Origin: Gorsachius magnificus
Taxonomy: Eukaryota > Chordata > Aves > Pelecaniformes > Ardeidae
DNA: 64,000 nucleotides
Assembly (NCBI GenBank): GCA_034008185.1
Contig: CM067086.1
Span: 30,773,007 to 30,837,006 of the forward strand
Direction of reading: 5' to 3'
The stretch's first letter is position 1. Each line of letters starts with the position of its first letter. Under the pieces are notes generated by a model, which was not told the DNA's origin, ran no database searches, and saw only the letters and a program-made list of their open reading frames with translations. Positions 25,033-36,262 of the stretch are shown in pieces. A program made the position numbers and the translations under genes.

Positions 25033-28000
25033 CTTTTGTTCTTAAAGAAATGTCAGCCGAGAATAAAATGCAGCGATCTTCTCAGCTCTGGGTCACCACC
25101 TCGATATTGAGGCAGAAACTAACAGCAGCTTTCTTACAGGGAAATTCCTTTCTTGGAATACAGCAATTTTAGGAAAGTTTGAATTCGAGGCCAAGTATCC
25201 TGGCTCAGGCTTATCTAAGTTACCTGCCGAGGCTGGTATCCATAGGTTTAATCTCCGTTATTGCTGGAGTAAGCATTGCTGCTCTTAGAGATAATACTCA
25301 AGACACTGCAGGACGCAAGGAAGGAACCCCCTCCTGTTTCCCCCTTTATTAAATGTAAATGGCCACCAGCACAAGTTAGGCAGAGACTTGGTGGCTTCCT
25401 TTGCAAGACAAAAGCAGCCGTGGTTTCCCTAAACGTACTCATTAAAATATATTTTCCTTCCACTCTTGGCCCTGAAGGATCATCTTAGCTTATGAGAACT
25501 AAGCTTCTGTCTATCTGATTATTAAATCATTTCTAAAGCAGATGGGAAACCACAGCGGTTTAAACAGCTAGGCTGAGACTGCGAGGCTAAAAATAGTATA
25601 GCAGGCTCCTTTTAATTAGTAAGATGATCAAATATGACAGAAGAGAGAGATGTAGATATATGGATTTGTGTGTATGTGTGTCTTTAAAATTAAGTTATTA
25701 CCTCAATACCAGGTGTTATTTATAACATATATGATACATGATGTCTGATTTTTATGATGCCATTTATCTTCACTTGGGAGAGAAGACAGGCTAACTCTGC
25801 TTTCATAATGTCAATCCTTGCTGTATTCAAAAGGAAAATTGTAATAAGATAAACCTGCCACCATGCACAGTACCATCATTTTTTAAATGAGGTGGATTAG
25901 TAAGCACTCTGATGCAATAGACTGACTGATCTGCAGCTCCTGGAGATCATCCCTTCCCCAGGGCGCCCGTGGAGAGCATGGAGGAGCCAGTCTAGCCTTA
26001 TACCTGCGATTTCAGGGCAGGGGAGCCTGGCATAGGGCAGAATGGGTCAGGGACTGTGATGTCTATTCTACCGCTGTGCTGCCCACCTATTTTTGAGGAC
26101 TCTTCAAAACCTAAACAGGGGAGAAAAGAAATCCACCGCCCCTCTGCTCCAGCGGCGCTGGGTGACACGTGGCATGTAGTGATCTGCTCCATCATGAGGA
26201 CGTGGCCCTTTGGTGTTCACCAGGTGACTGATGACCATGACGTTTGCTCCTGGGGCCGCACGGCTGCTGCCCAGGCTGTGGTTGGGGGCTGCCATGAAAC
26301 ACACACCGACGCTGCAGCTGCAGACTTCAGGCAGGTAAGCTGAGGTGGCTGAGGATGTCTGGCACGTTGGGCGCTGGGTCAGACAGATGTCCCCTTGCTC
26401 CAAGGGGAACCCAGACAGGGAGGCTCTGAAAACTATGCCCTTTGCTACAGGAGGATCTGACCAGCGGTGGGCACAACCCCCTTATTGGCCATTGCATGAA
26501 GGGATCAGCCGATACTTTGAAAGGACCTGGAAGTAAAAGGTGAACCATCACCGCAGCAGAAATTCTCCTGACAACATCTTGCTGTCAGTGTCCTGCTTAA
26601 TGAGGACCAGATAGCACCTGGCTTCCAGAAAGATTCGGTGCAAAAACTCGGTGCATTCATTAGTCATTAGCTGCCTTCTCCCGGTCAAAAGTACCAAGCC
26701 AAGGAAGATGAGACAGTGGGTCTTGTAGAAATTGAAGAGTGGTATGAAAAAAAAGATCTGTAAACCCCTGCTCTTTCTTACTTCCCATTGATCCCCTTGA
26801 AGGCAGCAAGCCTCTGGCTGGCTAGCAGGGCTACATGGTGTCCTTCTAAAGGACGTCAAATGGTCTGGGGTTAATCTCTGCCTCCTGGGCTGTGACTCTA
26901 AGATGAGCAGGAGCCCTGTGGGTAAGAGGACTTCCACTTGCTCCAAGTCTGTGCTCCCAAAGCCAAGCTGTACAGCTTTCCACCCAGTTCCATCCAGTTC
27001 TAGTTCCACCCAAGCAACTAGAACAGGCAAACCTAGAGAGGCTGATTTTTTTCACTCAGGTGAAGACTTGCCAGGCACGTCTGGCATTCTGGCTACAAAG
27101 AAGCCTTGTCTGGTGTGGAGAGAACCCCTGTAGGGACAGCATGAGCAAGGAAGGGGTCATGAACCTCGACCTCCATGCTCCTGCTCTGGCCCCATGCCAC
27201 CTACACCATGAGCGGAACCAAGTTCCCCAAATTCGAGTACAGTGATGCAAAAGGAAACTGTAACATCATTAGATAAATCTTTTCCCCATATTACTTATCA
27301 CATCTGAAAAGTTATAGCAACTTTAATCAATAGTAACTGTTTTACTTGAAGAAACAACGAGCTAAAAATTATTTGGGGGAGGTCCTCAATAGGCCTGCAG
27401 TGCCAGAGTACTATAGGGAAACAGTAACTAATTGATGCTGGGAGAGAATATGCTCCCTATTTTAAAACACATTTTAAGTATTCTTATGACCTTACTAACA
27501 GTCATGGTGATGCAGAAAGAAGAAACACAGCCAGGCCACTTCATTCCCCACCGTAAATGTCTTTGAGCTATTCCTCAACTAATAATTTTCCTGGAGTTTT
27601 TGCTAAATGACATAGGTCTTCAGCCAAATTGTGTTCTTGAAATCCATATTTAAGTCTTGAAATTCAAACGCAATTTACCTTCAAATTCATGGTTTTATCC
27701 AAACCCAAAGTTCTGGAGTTCTGCTCCAAGTTTTGCATTGGGTTTCTACTCCCCATAACCGTGACAGCTTCCCCGTGGGTGCGAAGGCTGCGGGGCAGGT
27801 CTGGCCAGGCAGCACCCGCCAGGCTGGCTCACACCTCAGGGAGCTGCCCCGGCCGGCAGCGCATCTGCCGAAGCGCCCAGCACCATGAGGTGCCTGGCCC
27901 GGAGTGGGTGCTGCTGCCGTAAGGCCAAGCCTTCAAGGACCTCAGTTCAGTCATTTCCCAAAACGCTGGGTCACATGCCACAGCCAAATGTGAAAGCTTC

Positions 28001-28261
28001 CCTGGGGGTCCACTGCACCTTCCCAGCGCCAAACAGAGCAGCAGAGCCTGGAGGTGGCCCAGGTTCATGGGCAGTTTATGGTACGGCCAGTCTGGGAGCC
28101 ACTACTTCATCTCAGACATGGCTCCTGAAGGCAAATAAACTTCTAGCCCTGGTTGTTTTGGATGTTCCTTTTACAGCCATCACTGGAAATGTGACCTCGT
28201 ATCACTCTGTTTGCAAAATAGGCTCAGGCTCCCCCTCCTGAAGAAAGCCAAGCACTGGGGC

Positions 28262-28330
28262 TCTGTTTCAGCCAGACCTTAAGTATATGCTTAACTTCAG
28301 CAAGCCTCTGCAGGGTCAGCTGGAATATGT
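28262..28330. repeat. ancient palindromic repeat fragment
   Basis: CCAGACCTTAAGTATATGCT, then TAACTTCAGCAAGCC and TCTGCAGGGTCAGC resemble the ttaagcatatgcttaa arm of the palindromic amniote repeat, in reduced form. Recognised from memory; a short match. Confidence 0.4.
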
Positions 28331-29295
28331 GATCCTGTAATGAGCAATCACTAAAGCATAGTGGAGCTCCGGGAACAAGGGCCGCTGTATTGCTCCACTC
28401 CTACACAGTCGGGGAACTGCAGTGCATTCTGGAGAACTAGAGCATGCAGAATTAGCTTCGTCTTAATTTAGTCCCCTGAGTAGGCCATAAAGGTACCGCT
28501 TTGGTAATGCTGCCCACCGAGGACATGTCAACATAGTGACTATTTTCTCATCTGATGGTAGTGACAAACTGCCATAGTGCAAAGTATAAAACATTCAGAC
28601 CCTTCCTAGTTCTGGTAGCTACCATGCCATTGAAGGATGATATTTTGTATCTGTATTAAGAAAAATGAAAGAAAATGTTTACAGTATGCTAGTAACTAGC
28701 TAGTACTAGCCAGTTAGACAAAAATGAACTCAAGTGCCGACCAATCTATGACGATTTTCTTTACAAGTACTTGCTTTATAATTCTACCACCCCAAACTGA
28801 GCTTGTCAAGTTACCCTTCAGATCAAATACAAGAGAAAAATCCGTCCTTGGCTGTGTTACTATAAACCCAGCCAGTCTAGTAAAGTGAGAGTTACTCTTC
28901 TATGTATTTGGCAAATCTGGGAGAAGAATTTACCACTCGGTGTAAATATTTCTGCATAGTTTGTTTAAAAAAAAAAACCTTGCCTATTCCTCTTTCTGGC
29001 AGACTCTTAGAAAGTAGTAAATATGCAGATGGGCATGGTGATATATTTTGTATCAACATATTTCAAATGTGTGCATATGCATTAGCTATATAAATACATT
29101 CCCCAGGAAGTCTGCCAGTGGATATACTACAAAGCTCTGCGTGTTATATTTGGGTTTGCTTGTGCAGCAGTGTGGCAGCATCAGAAAGAACCCCTCTAGG
29201 CTTATTTGCTCTACAACAGCTCACACTTACCTGTGCAGTTTCCCCTTTGCTTCTGTATGTACAGTACATACAAATGTTTTATATTTATATGCCAT

Positions 29296-29336
29296 GTGTA
29301 TGTATATAGTGTATATATAACTATACATACATACAC
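29296..29336. repeat. A/T-rich imperfect inverted repeat
   Basis: The left arm GTGTATGTATATAGT (29296-29310) nearly complements the right arm ACTATACATACATACAC (29320-29336) across a GTATATATA spacer. It could form a hairpin or cruciform and probably arose from TA/TG microsatellite sequence. Confidence 0.6.
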
Positions 29337-30381
29337 ACAAATGCAAGCATAAGTACTGTGTATACGCATAGTCCAATTCCTTCATTATAAAGCTGTTTTA
29401 AAGCCATAACATGGTCTATGAACTTTCTATGAAATATTGTCCTGTACAGTAGCTTCTATGGGAATCAACCACTCGATGACTCTCTGCTGTCCCAGTATCA
29501 CCTCACAACTGATGATGGGCGATAGATGAAGACGATAGCAGTATGCCAAAACCACATGACGTACCAAGTCAAAGTGTACTTGATAGTGAGCAACACAAGA
29601 GTCATTCCCCACTGGCCCAGCCACTGCATCTTCAGCTCTAGCCCCCTGCTTGCTCGGTGTCACCTCACGCACACAGCCTGTCCCACCCCCTGCTGCCCAG
29701 TGTCTCTGCTCCTCCACCCCACTCGCAGCATCTGCCTCTGGTCCTGCCCCCTCTCCCTGCTCTTCCCTTTCTCTAGGAAATCTACTGCACACGCAGATTC
29801 CATAGAGCAAGTGGGACAAGTGGGTCTTGCCCAAGCTCTAGGGTCCTGCCCTGGGGGTTGGAGCGAAGCAGCCCTGAACGGTGCCCGATGCCGCCCTGTG
29901 CTGCAGCATCCCTCCACAGCTGACCAGCTTCCCCCAGCTGGACGGACTGGCTGGAGGTTGGATACTGGTGAAGGACAAGAGAGGACAGGACATCTGCCTT
30001 GAGAACCCACTGTCCCCTTATCTAACAAGTTGAACAGTGTCGTGTTTCTTGCTGTTACTGCGCTCCCTTTCTGCCATCGGTATCATGAATGAGTCAAAGG
30101 GTATCGCCCATCACTATTTACATGAGCAGTGACAGACAGGGGCAGTGGAGGAAGCGGCTGCAGTGCTGTGGGTGGATACATATGTGTGTATACATACGGT
30201 ATCATTAACCATGCACTATATAACAATACGGATACGGTTGCAATGGCACTATGAGAACCATGCTCTTCTACTTCATTGTACAAGGAAAAGCCACAACAAA
30301 TACTATAGTGGGAACACAGCAAAAAGACAACCTTGCATTTAATTCTAGACAAAAATCAATTTGCTTTCGCAGTGATGATAA

Positions 30382-30456
30382 GCTAGAATGAGCATTATGG
30401 AATTCTGCTAGAATGAGCATTATGGAATTCTGCTAGAATGAGCATTATGGAATTCT
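30382..30456. repeat. 25-bp tandem triplication
   Basis: Three identical copies of a 25-base unit (beginning GCTAGAATGAGC and ending GGAATTCT) lie head to tail, followed by a partial GCT. Perfect identity implies a recent expansion. It lies in the RGS6 intron about 180 bases from the donor of the 54-nt cassette exon. Confidence 0.95.
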
Positions 30457-30638
30457 GCTTCCCGCCCCCCCTTCTTTAGAGCTACTATTTAGATGAGCTA
30501 CAGTATAAAAAGAGAAGCTGCAAAGATGCTAGCTGCAAAAATAAAGGATGAAATAAAAAGTCAAGCATCCACATTCCCCCCCCCCAACTAAAAATGAAGT
30601 TCTGAGGAAAGGGAGGAGGGAAAAGAAAAGGAACTTAC

Positions 30639-30692
30639 CACGCTGCGAGTGAACTTTTCTAGAGAAGTTCTACGACCTTGCTCATTCTCTGG
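30639..30692 (-). CDS. RGS6: RGS6 exon: 18-residue C-terminal cassette
   Basis: This 54-nt exon reads PENEQGRRTSLEKFTRSV, almost identical to the human RGS6 tail insert as remembered (PESEQGRRTSLEKFTRSV). Both ends are phase 0, so skipping removes exactly 18 residues without changing the frame. The acceptor has a long pyrimidine tract but ends TTAAG rather than the usual CAG or TAG, which suggests weak and regulable recognition. The donor is GTG followed by GTAAGT, a strong site. Known RGS6 isoforms differ by the presence of this segment, so alternative use is expected. RRTS resembles a basophilic kinase site; that is inference only. A perfect 25-bp triplication lies about 180 bases downstream of the donor. 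Confidence 0.93.
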
Positions 30693-33426
30693 CTTAACAG
30701 GGAAAAAAGTGGGGAGAAAAAAATACAGAAAAAAACCCTTCAGCTTAAATGCAGTTTTTCAAAACAGCAGCAAAATATAAGGAAGCAGCAAGGGGAAAAA
30801 GCTGTAAAAAAATGTAAAAAGCAGGAATCAATGTTTGCAACAGCAAACATTAAGAAACCAAAAACCCTTAAAGAGAGACATCACTACTTTTTCTGTTGGA
30901 GAATGTCACCTTTTCTCCTGTGAGTTTTCTGAATGGTTCAAACAGGTCTGTGCGTTGCTGTGTCTCACAGCTATTGGTATTGATTTCTTGTTCATTGAAT
31001 TTTCCTACTGTGGCTGTTTGAGCTGGGACCTCTGATTCTGGTTAACATCTGCCAAACAGCTGATCGGAGGCTCCCATCTACTTGCTTAGAGAGATGAAAA
31101 AAACCACAGTAACTTTCACAATTTTAAAAAGCACTGTCTGAGTGAATACAGTGCTGGAAGAAAACCACCACTGAACTCATTGCCAGGGAACCTACGCTCT
31201 TCTATGCATCCAGAGGGTAGAAGCACAGTCCCAGTAAGTTTGGCTACATCAAAACACAAGACAGCATATGTATGTCTGTGCAAGGCCATGGAAAGATACA
31301 GGCAGATTTGGGGCACTGATATTTGTGTACCTGGAGTACAGGACTATTCATATGCAAGAAGACATTCAACTTCACTGTGAGAAGACAAGCGAGTGCATCA
31401 TGACTTTATTAACGTATCCCTGAGAAGGTTGCTCACTGCACTGCTCCATTCATTTGGCACAAGGGAGATCTAATTGTCACTAACAAGGAAGAACTAAATA
31501 ATTTATGGGCATGTTTGCTGGAATATCTAAGAGAAAAAATTGCTATGGAGAAGAGAAGAAACTCAGTAATATGAAGGAAACCTCACTGCAGTCAGAAAGC
31601 TGTGGGCAGTGCTCATTTCCCGCGGAGAAACTTATTTTAATGTGGTGAGCCAACAAAATGGAGATGATAAGATGGAAGTAAAGGGGATAAGGAACTACAC
31701 ATAAAAGAAAGCCATAATAACGATGGCACATGACAGTGCACCGGAAATAAGCATTGCACTGTAGGTGCTTGTCTACTGGGCCGTATCATCTGCCACAGAT
31801 TCACCTGCAGTAACAACCCCCAGGACAAAGCACCAGCACAAAAACCAAACAGAGAAGATGTAAGAAAGACAAAAGCATTTCAGAAAAATTGGATGAGAAC
31901 TTGTGTAGGTGAGTCTAGGCAAAGCCTTTAGATTCTTCTGCATGTTCATCACAGCTGCAACAGCTCTCTGATGTCTACAAGGTTAGTCTGAAGCATCCCA
32001 GGCAGAGATGTGGCTGATGCTCCCTGCCGCACCACCAGAGATGAGACCAGAACATAAGGCCCTTTTAAGATAAGCAATATTCTTTGTCCAGAAGAGTCAA
32101 GCAACCTCCCCACTTATAACCACTCGAGGAAGCCACTCCATCAGCTCTGATGTCCCAAAAGTGAAAGCTAGAGGCACGTCACTTTAGCCAACACCAAGGA
32201 TGGAGACAAGGCATGTACCAAGTGGCACAGCAGGCTTCCTGGCTGGCAGGGAGGCCATAATGTACCCAGTCCAGTGCTCCCCAAAGGAATACTTAACATG
32301 CTCTAACCCAAGGGTTAGTTGTTTCTCCCTGCACGTGAGAGAGGAAAGGGAAAAGAAATGCCAGCCTCACTCTTCTGCTGGGCATAGCAGGGCAAGTGCT
32401 CAGAGCATCACAGATTCCCTCCTTGAAGGAGTTCCAGAGGTGTCCTCGCACTCCAAGACAGCAGAGGTGAGAGAGGCGCTGCGGTGCTGCTGCCTTGGTT
32501 GAATGTGTCACGACGAGGGGGATCGAGGACAGCAGTGCACAGCCATGCACCAGGCCTCCCTGCTGGTCTCCTGCAGGGGTGGCAAGACCCACCGGCAGCC
32601 AAATTAAAGGCACGATTTCACCCAGGAAAAGAAATACCTAGACAAAAGACAGAGTGTTCTGCAAGGCTCCCTAGGGAAGCAAGGCACTTGGAGTCTGCAG
32701 CACCGCATTGCTGCGGGCTGGAAAATCAGCATCTAGCCCAACTGCATTTTAAAGTGGAGCTTTGGCATGCACTGTGGGCAAAGGAGAGCAAGCTGCTGGA
32801 AACAGGCCACACTGTGCCCCTGAACTTGCCATCAAAATTTAGTGTCTCTGGCTTTGTTACCAAGAAAAAGGTGACTCAGCTTCCCATCCAGCAGGAAGGC
32901 AGGATGGTGGTCTTCAAAGATGATGAGCACCTTGTTGGGGTGCTGAGAGCTCATCTAGCACAGGGTGCCATACACAAGGCTGTTTCCCTACCATGGCTGA
33001 AGACACACGTGAGGAAGCAGGCACGGAGAGCACCGACGGTGTCCCACAGAAGTGCCTTGCAAGCACAGGCTGCGGCAACCCTGCACATTTGGCATGGGGA
33101 TGGCAGGCTGGGACCAGCTGGATGCGTGGAAAGCTCATCCCCATAGCATCCAGCTCTGAGTCAAAGCATGACATTTCCTAGTAAAATAAAAAGCAGCTGA
33201 GGCAGACTGGCTGCAGAGTGATGAGCCGGCTTGAGCAGTTTTAATGGCAGTGGGTGTGGGTGCTGGCTGGTACGGCTCCCCGGCCCTTCCTGCCTGCTTG
33301 CCTGCAGACCGTGTGGCTGGCAGCCTGCTGCGGAGGTAACCGCCTGCCTGCATCCCCCCAGCACGGCGCGGAGGTGTGGGGGCTGCCTCGCACAGCAGAG
33401 GAAGGAAATTTAAAAATAACCAAGTC

Positions 33427-33460
33427 AAAAAAAAAAAAAAAAGAAAGAAAGAAAGAAAGA
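33427..33460. repeat. A-run followed by GAAA repeats
   Basis: A run of 16 A passes into about four to five GAAA units on the plus strand. It could be a decayed retroposon A-tail, but no retroposon body was recognised to its left. Confidence 0.8.
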
Positions 33461-36094
33461 GAGACTGAGTCAGACCTTTCTCAGTCCTGCGAACGGATCT
33501 GGGGTCCTGCGCAGGGAGTGTCTGACAAGGCTGCAGACACCGGAGCCATGCCTGCTGCAGGGCCGCAGCAGCGTTCGCACAAACACACATGGTGAGTGCT
33601 CAGGGCAAAGGCAGAGAAACACATGTGCGTGCCAGGTCAAGCAGCCCTCCTAGGTGCAAAAAAGGCCATCTTTGCCAGTAAATACATCAACAGATGCTAC
33701 CAGCTAATGGCAAAGGACATGTACATTTGGATAAAACGTAAAACAACCACCCCTGCTGCCGATGAAAACCTCTCAGCCCAGGTAGTACAAAAAAATAGAA
33801 CTCACCACTTTGGAGCCGTTCACTAATTATTGACCGTCTCCTCCAAATTTTCCTTTTTTTCACGATTAATTATCTACCCAGCCATCCTGATTTTAGGTTC
33901 CTTTGTATAGATTCTGCTGGCACAGAGCAGTGTAAGTAGAAAAAACTTATGAAAACCAGCTGACACTGATTATTAAAAGTAGTTATGAGAAAATTACTCA
34001 GCATCTTTACAACATTCAAGCCAAGTCCTGCCACTGAATCAAACTGGTCATGTGTGCTCTGATGGAACCGAGAAGGGGTGAGAATCTGCAGTAGGAACCT
34101 CCCTGGACAATACAGAGCAGTTGGGACAGAGGGTCTGGATAAAAGCAATGCTTCAAAAGGTGAGTGCTGAAAATGGAGCCTGCCCCTCATGGCATGAAGC
34201 ATCTAGCCATTGCCTTGCTGACACTTTTTGACAGGGATCTGAAAAGGGGTAGGGAAATATATCCAAAAGCTTGGTCTTCTGACCCACAGGTCTGCAAAAA
34301 TCTCTCCCTCCCTCTCTCCACCCCAGGATTAATTTTGTTGGCTATTGAATCCTTTTCTTGGCATGACACTTCATGGCTTGGGGTGGGGTGTTTTTGAACT
34401 TTAACTTCGTGAAAACCATGTGTTCCAGAGGGAATGGTGTCAGACAAAAATAAAGGATAATTGCTTCCCTGACCCTGGATCAGGAAAAGGCCAGGGTCAG
34501 GTCCCTAGCTTCTCAGGCAGTCATGTACACCCACTCAAAGCAAGAAAGCAAAGGACATGTACAATGCTACTGAATGGCTGGAACAGTGTTTTGCATCTGC
34601 TTTGTGTCCATTTGTGCAGGACCACAGAGATCTTGCCCTTCTCTGAACCAACTGGAGAGGAAAACAATGCAAGCAAATACCAACCTGCTCTTCCCCTGGT
34701 GCGACAGAGCTCAATCCCCTGGCTTTGCAGCCCATCTGCACAGCAGCTATGGCTGCCTTTCTGGGATGCTGCCCTGCCTGCGGGCAGGGCTGGACAGTGG
34801 GAAGCCACCCCACGCCAGGCTGACATGAACACCGGAGCTGTGACATCTTGGCTGCTGCTTCAGCTGGCAGGCAGGTGCCTGCTAACATGGAGATGCCCAC
34901 CAAAGTCATTGTTTCACCTTTACGGGGAGTGATGGAAAGTGCCTCGAGGTCTTTTCTGTTCCCTTCTCTCCCTTCTCAAAAATAACTAGCAGAGCACGTG
35001 CCTGGCTGCTCCTTCACCAATAACAAACCTCCTGTGCACCCCCACTCCCTGCCACAGTGCACTAACTAATCTATGCTGCTCTTTCCTCAGGGAATAAGCC
35101 CCTGCTCCACAGCCAAGTCACCCAGTCTAAACTCCTCCTTGCCTCAAGTGAGGAGGTTTGTCACGGCACTCATTCTGACAAGAGGCTTGCTGCTGTGACA
35201 GCTGTCCTTAGGACATCCAGCCACCATTTTGGCTACTGTGGAGGAGGGCTGGGGTGCAGAGTGGTGGTGATTACCTGCTGTAAAGTAGCCTGCAGTAACG
35301 TGCATATCAGCAGAAATAGGAGCAGGTTGATGCCTGATTCTGCACAGCACGAGTTGGGCATATTGCATAGATACACAAATAAAATGCGATGAGTCGGTCA
35401 GGGATCTCGGCACCATCCAGCCCTCCGCCGCCGAGCCGACCACTTTCAGCATCCACGATTTCTATCTGCTGCAGGGGTAAGGCTGGGCATGGAGGCACAG
35501 AGCTTGAATTGGGCCGGGTGTACAGCTATTCCTCCTGAGGACAGCCTGGCAGGGGAGGAAGACTTCTGTGCGAGGCATGGAGCTACACCCAGCTTTTTGC
35601 TTCTGCCACCCACTGCTTCCAATCACACCCTTGCTGGAGGCCAACCTCATGTTCCCTGCTGAGCACCATGAATCTGCAGGATCGAGGCCAATAATACTGT
35701 GGTTATTTGTAATGATGACACCTGGGAAGAACGGAATAAAAAAAAACAAACCCTAAAATGGATTAACAAAGTATGTATGCCTGGTCTGTACGCAGCCTGT
35801 GTCCACTGTCTTGCATCAGTTAGTGGTGTGAACAATATGTTCCTTTTATCCTCCCTGCTGCCCCTCATAATTCTGTCATTGTATCTCAGTCCCGACCCAT
35901 AACTTCTCCTCCCTCCCTCCCTCCCCTCCATTACTGTACTCCCAGAGCAAGGAGGGGAACCTCCCACATCTGTGGTTATTGTACGGTGTGGGAAAAAAGT
36001 AAACTCTTCAAACTTAAAAGTATCTTACAAATCTCAAAAATGTCAAGCATTTTTTGGTTTTGAGGCACTAATCAAGCCTTGACACCTCTCCACT

Positions 36095-36262
36095 GAGCGG
36101 GTCACTATTATTATTCTCATTCGACAGAGAAGAGGATATGAGGCATGCAAAGCTGAACTTTCTTTTCCCCAAGGTCACACAAGAAAGTAAGTGGGGGAAC
36201 CAGGGGAAGCACGTGGATTTTGTGACTCCCAGAACAGTGTTTTAGTCACACAGCCAACCTTC
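36095..36262 (-). mobile_element. MIR-like SINE relic
   Basis: On the plus strand a TATTATTATTCTCATTCGACAG segment, a GAGGCATGCAAAG segment, then CCCCAAGGTCACACAAG, AAGTAAGTGGGGGAACC and GACTCCCAGAAC follow in the order of the reverse-complemented MIR consensus (cattttacagatgagg, gaggcacagag, cccaaggtcacacagc, agtaagtggcagagcc). This is the conserved core region of MIR-family SINEs, recognised from memory. Divergence is high, as expected for an element older than birds. Confidence 0.65.

Larger units (their letters stand above)
15305..30638 (-). other. RGS6: RGS6 intron between cassette exon and terminal exon (15.3 kb)
   Basis: It is bounded by a strong GTAAGT donor at the right and a CCAG acceptor at the left. 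It holds ancient palindromic repeat fragments at 18331-18406 and 28262-28330, a probable old interspersed repeat at 22290-22480, an A/T-rich hairpin at 29296-29336 and the 25-bp triplication at 30382-30456. An A-rich block at about 20970-21090 carries several AATAAA words without an associated gene. No further RGS6 exon was recognised. Confidence 0.8.

Noticed and set aside
30391..30460. Triplicated unit considered as a CRISPR-like array
   Set aside because: The copies are contiguous without spacers and the DNA is vertebrate; it is a minisatellite.
32484..33146. 220-codon open frame on the plus strand
   Set aside because: No family or domain was recognised, it is antisense inside an RGS6 intron, and composition varies along it. 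It is most likely a chance frame.
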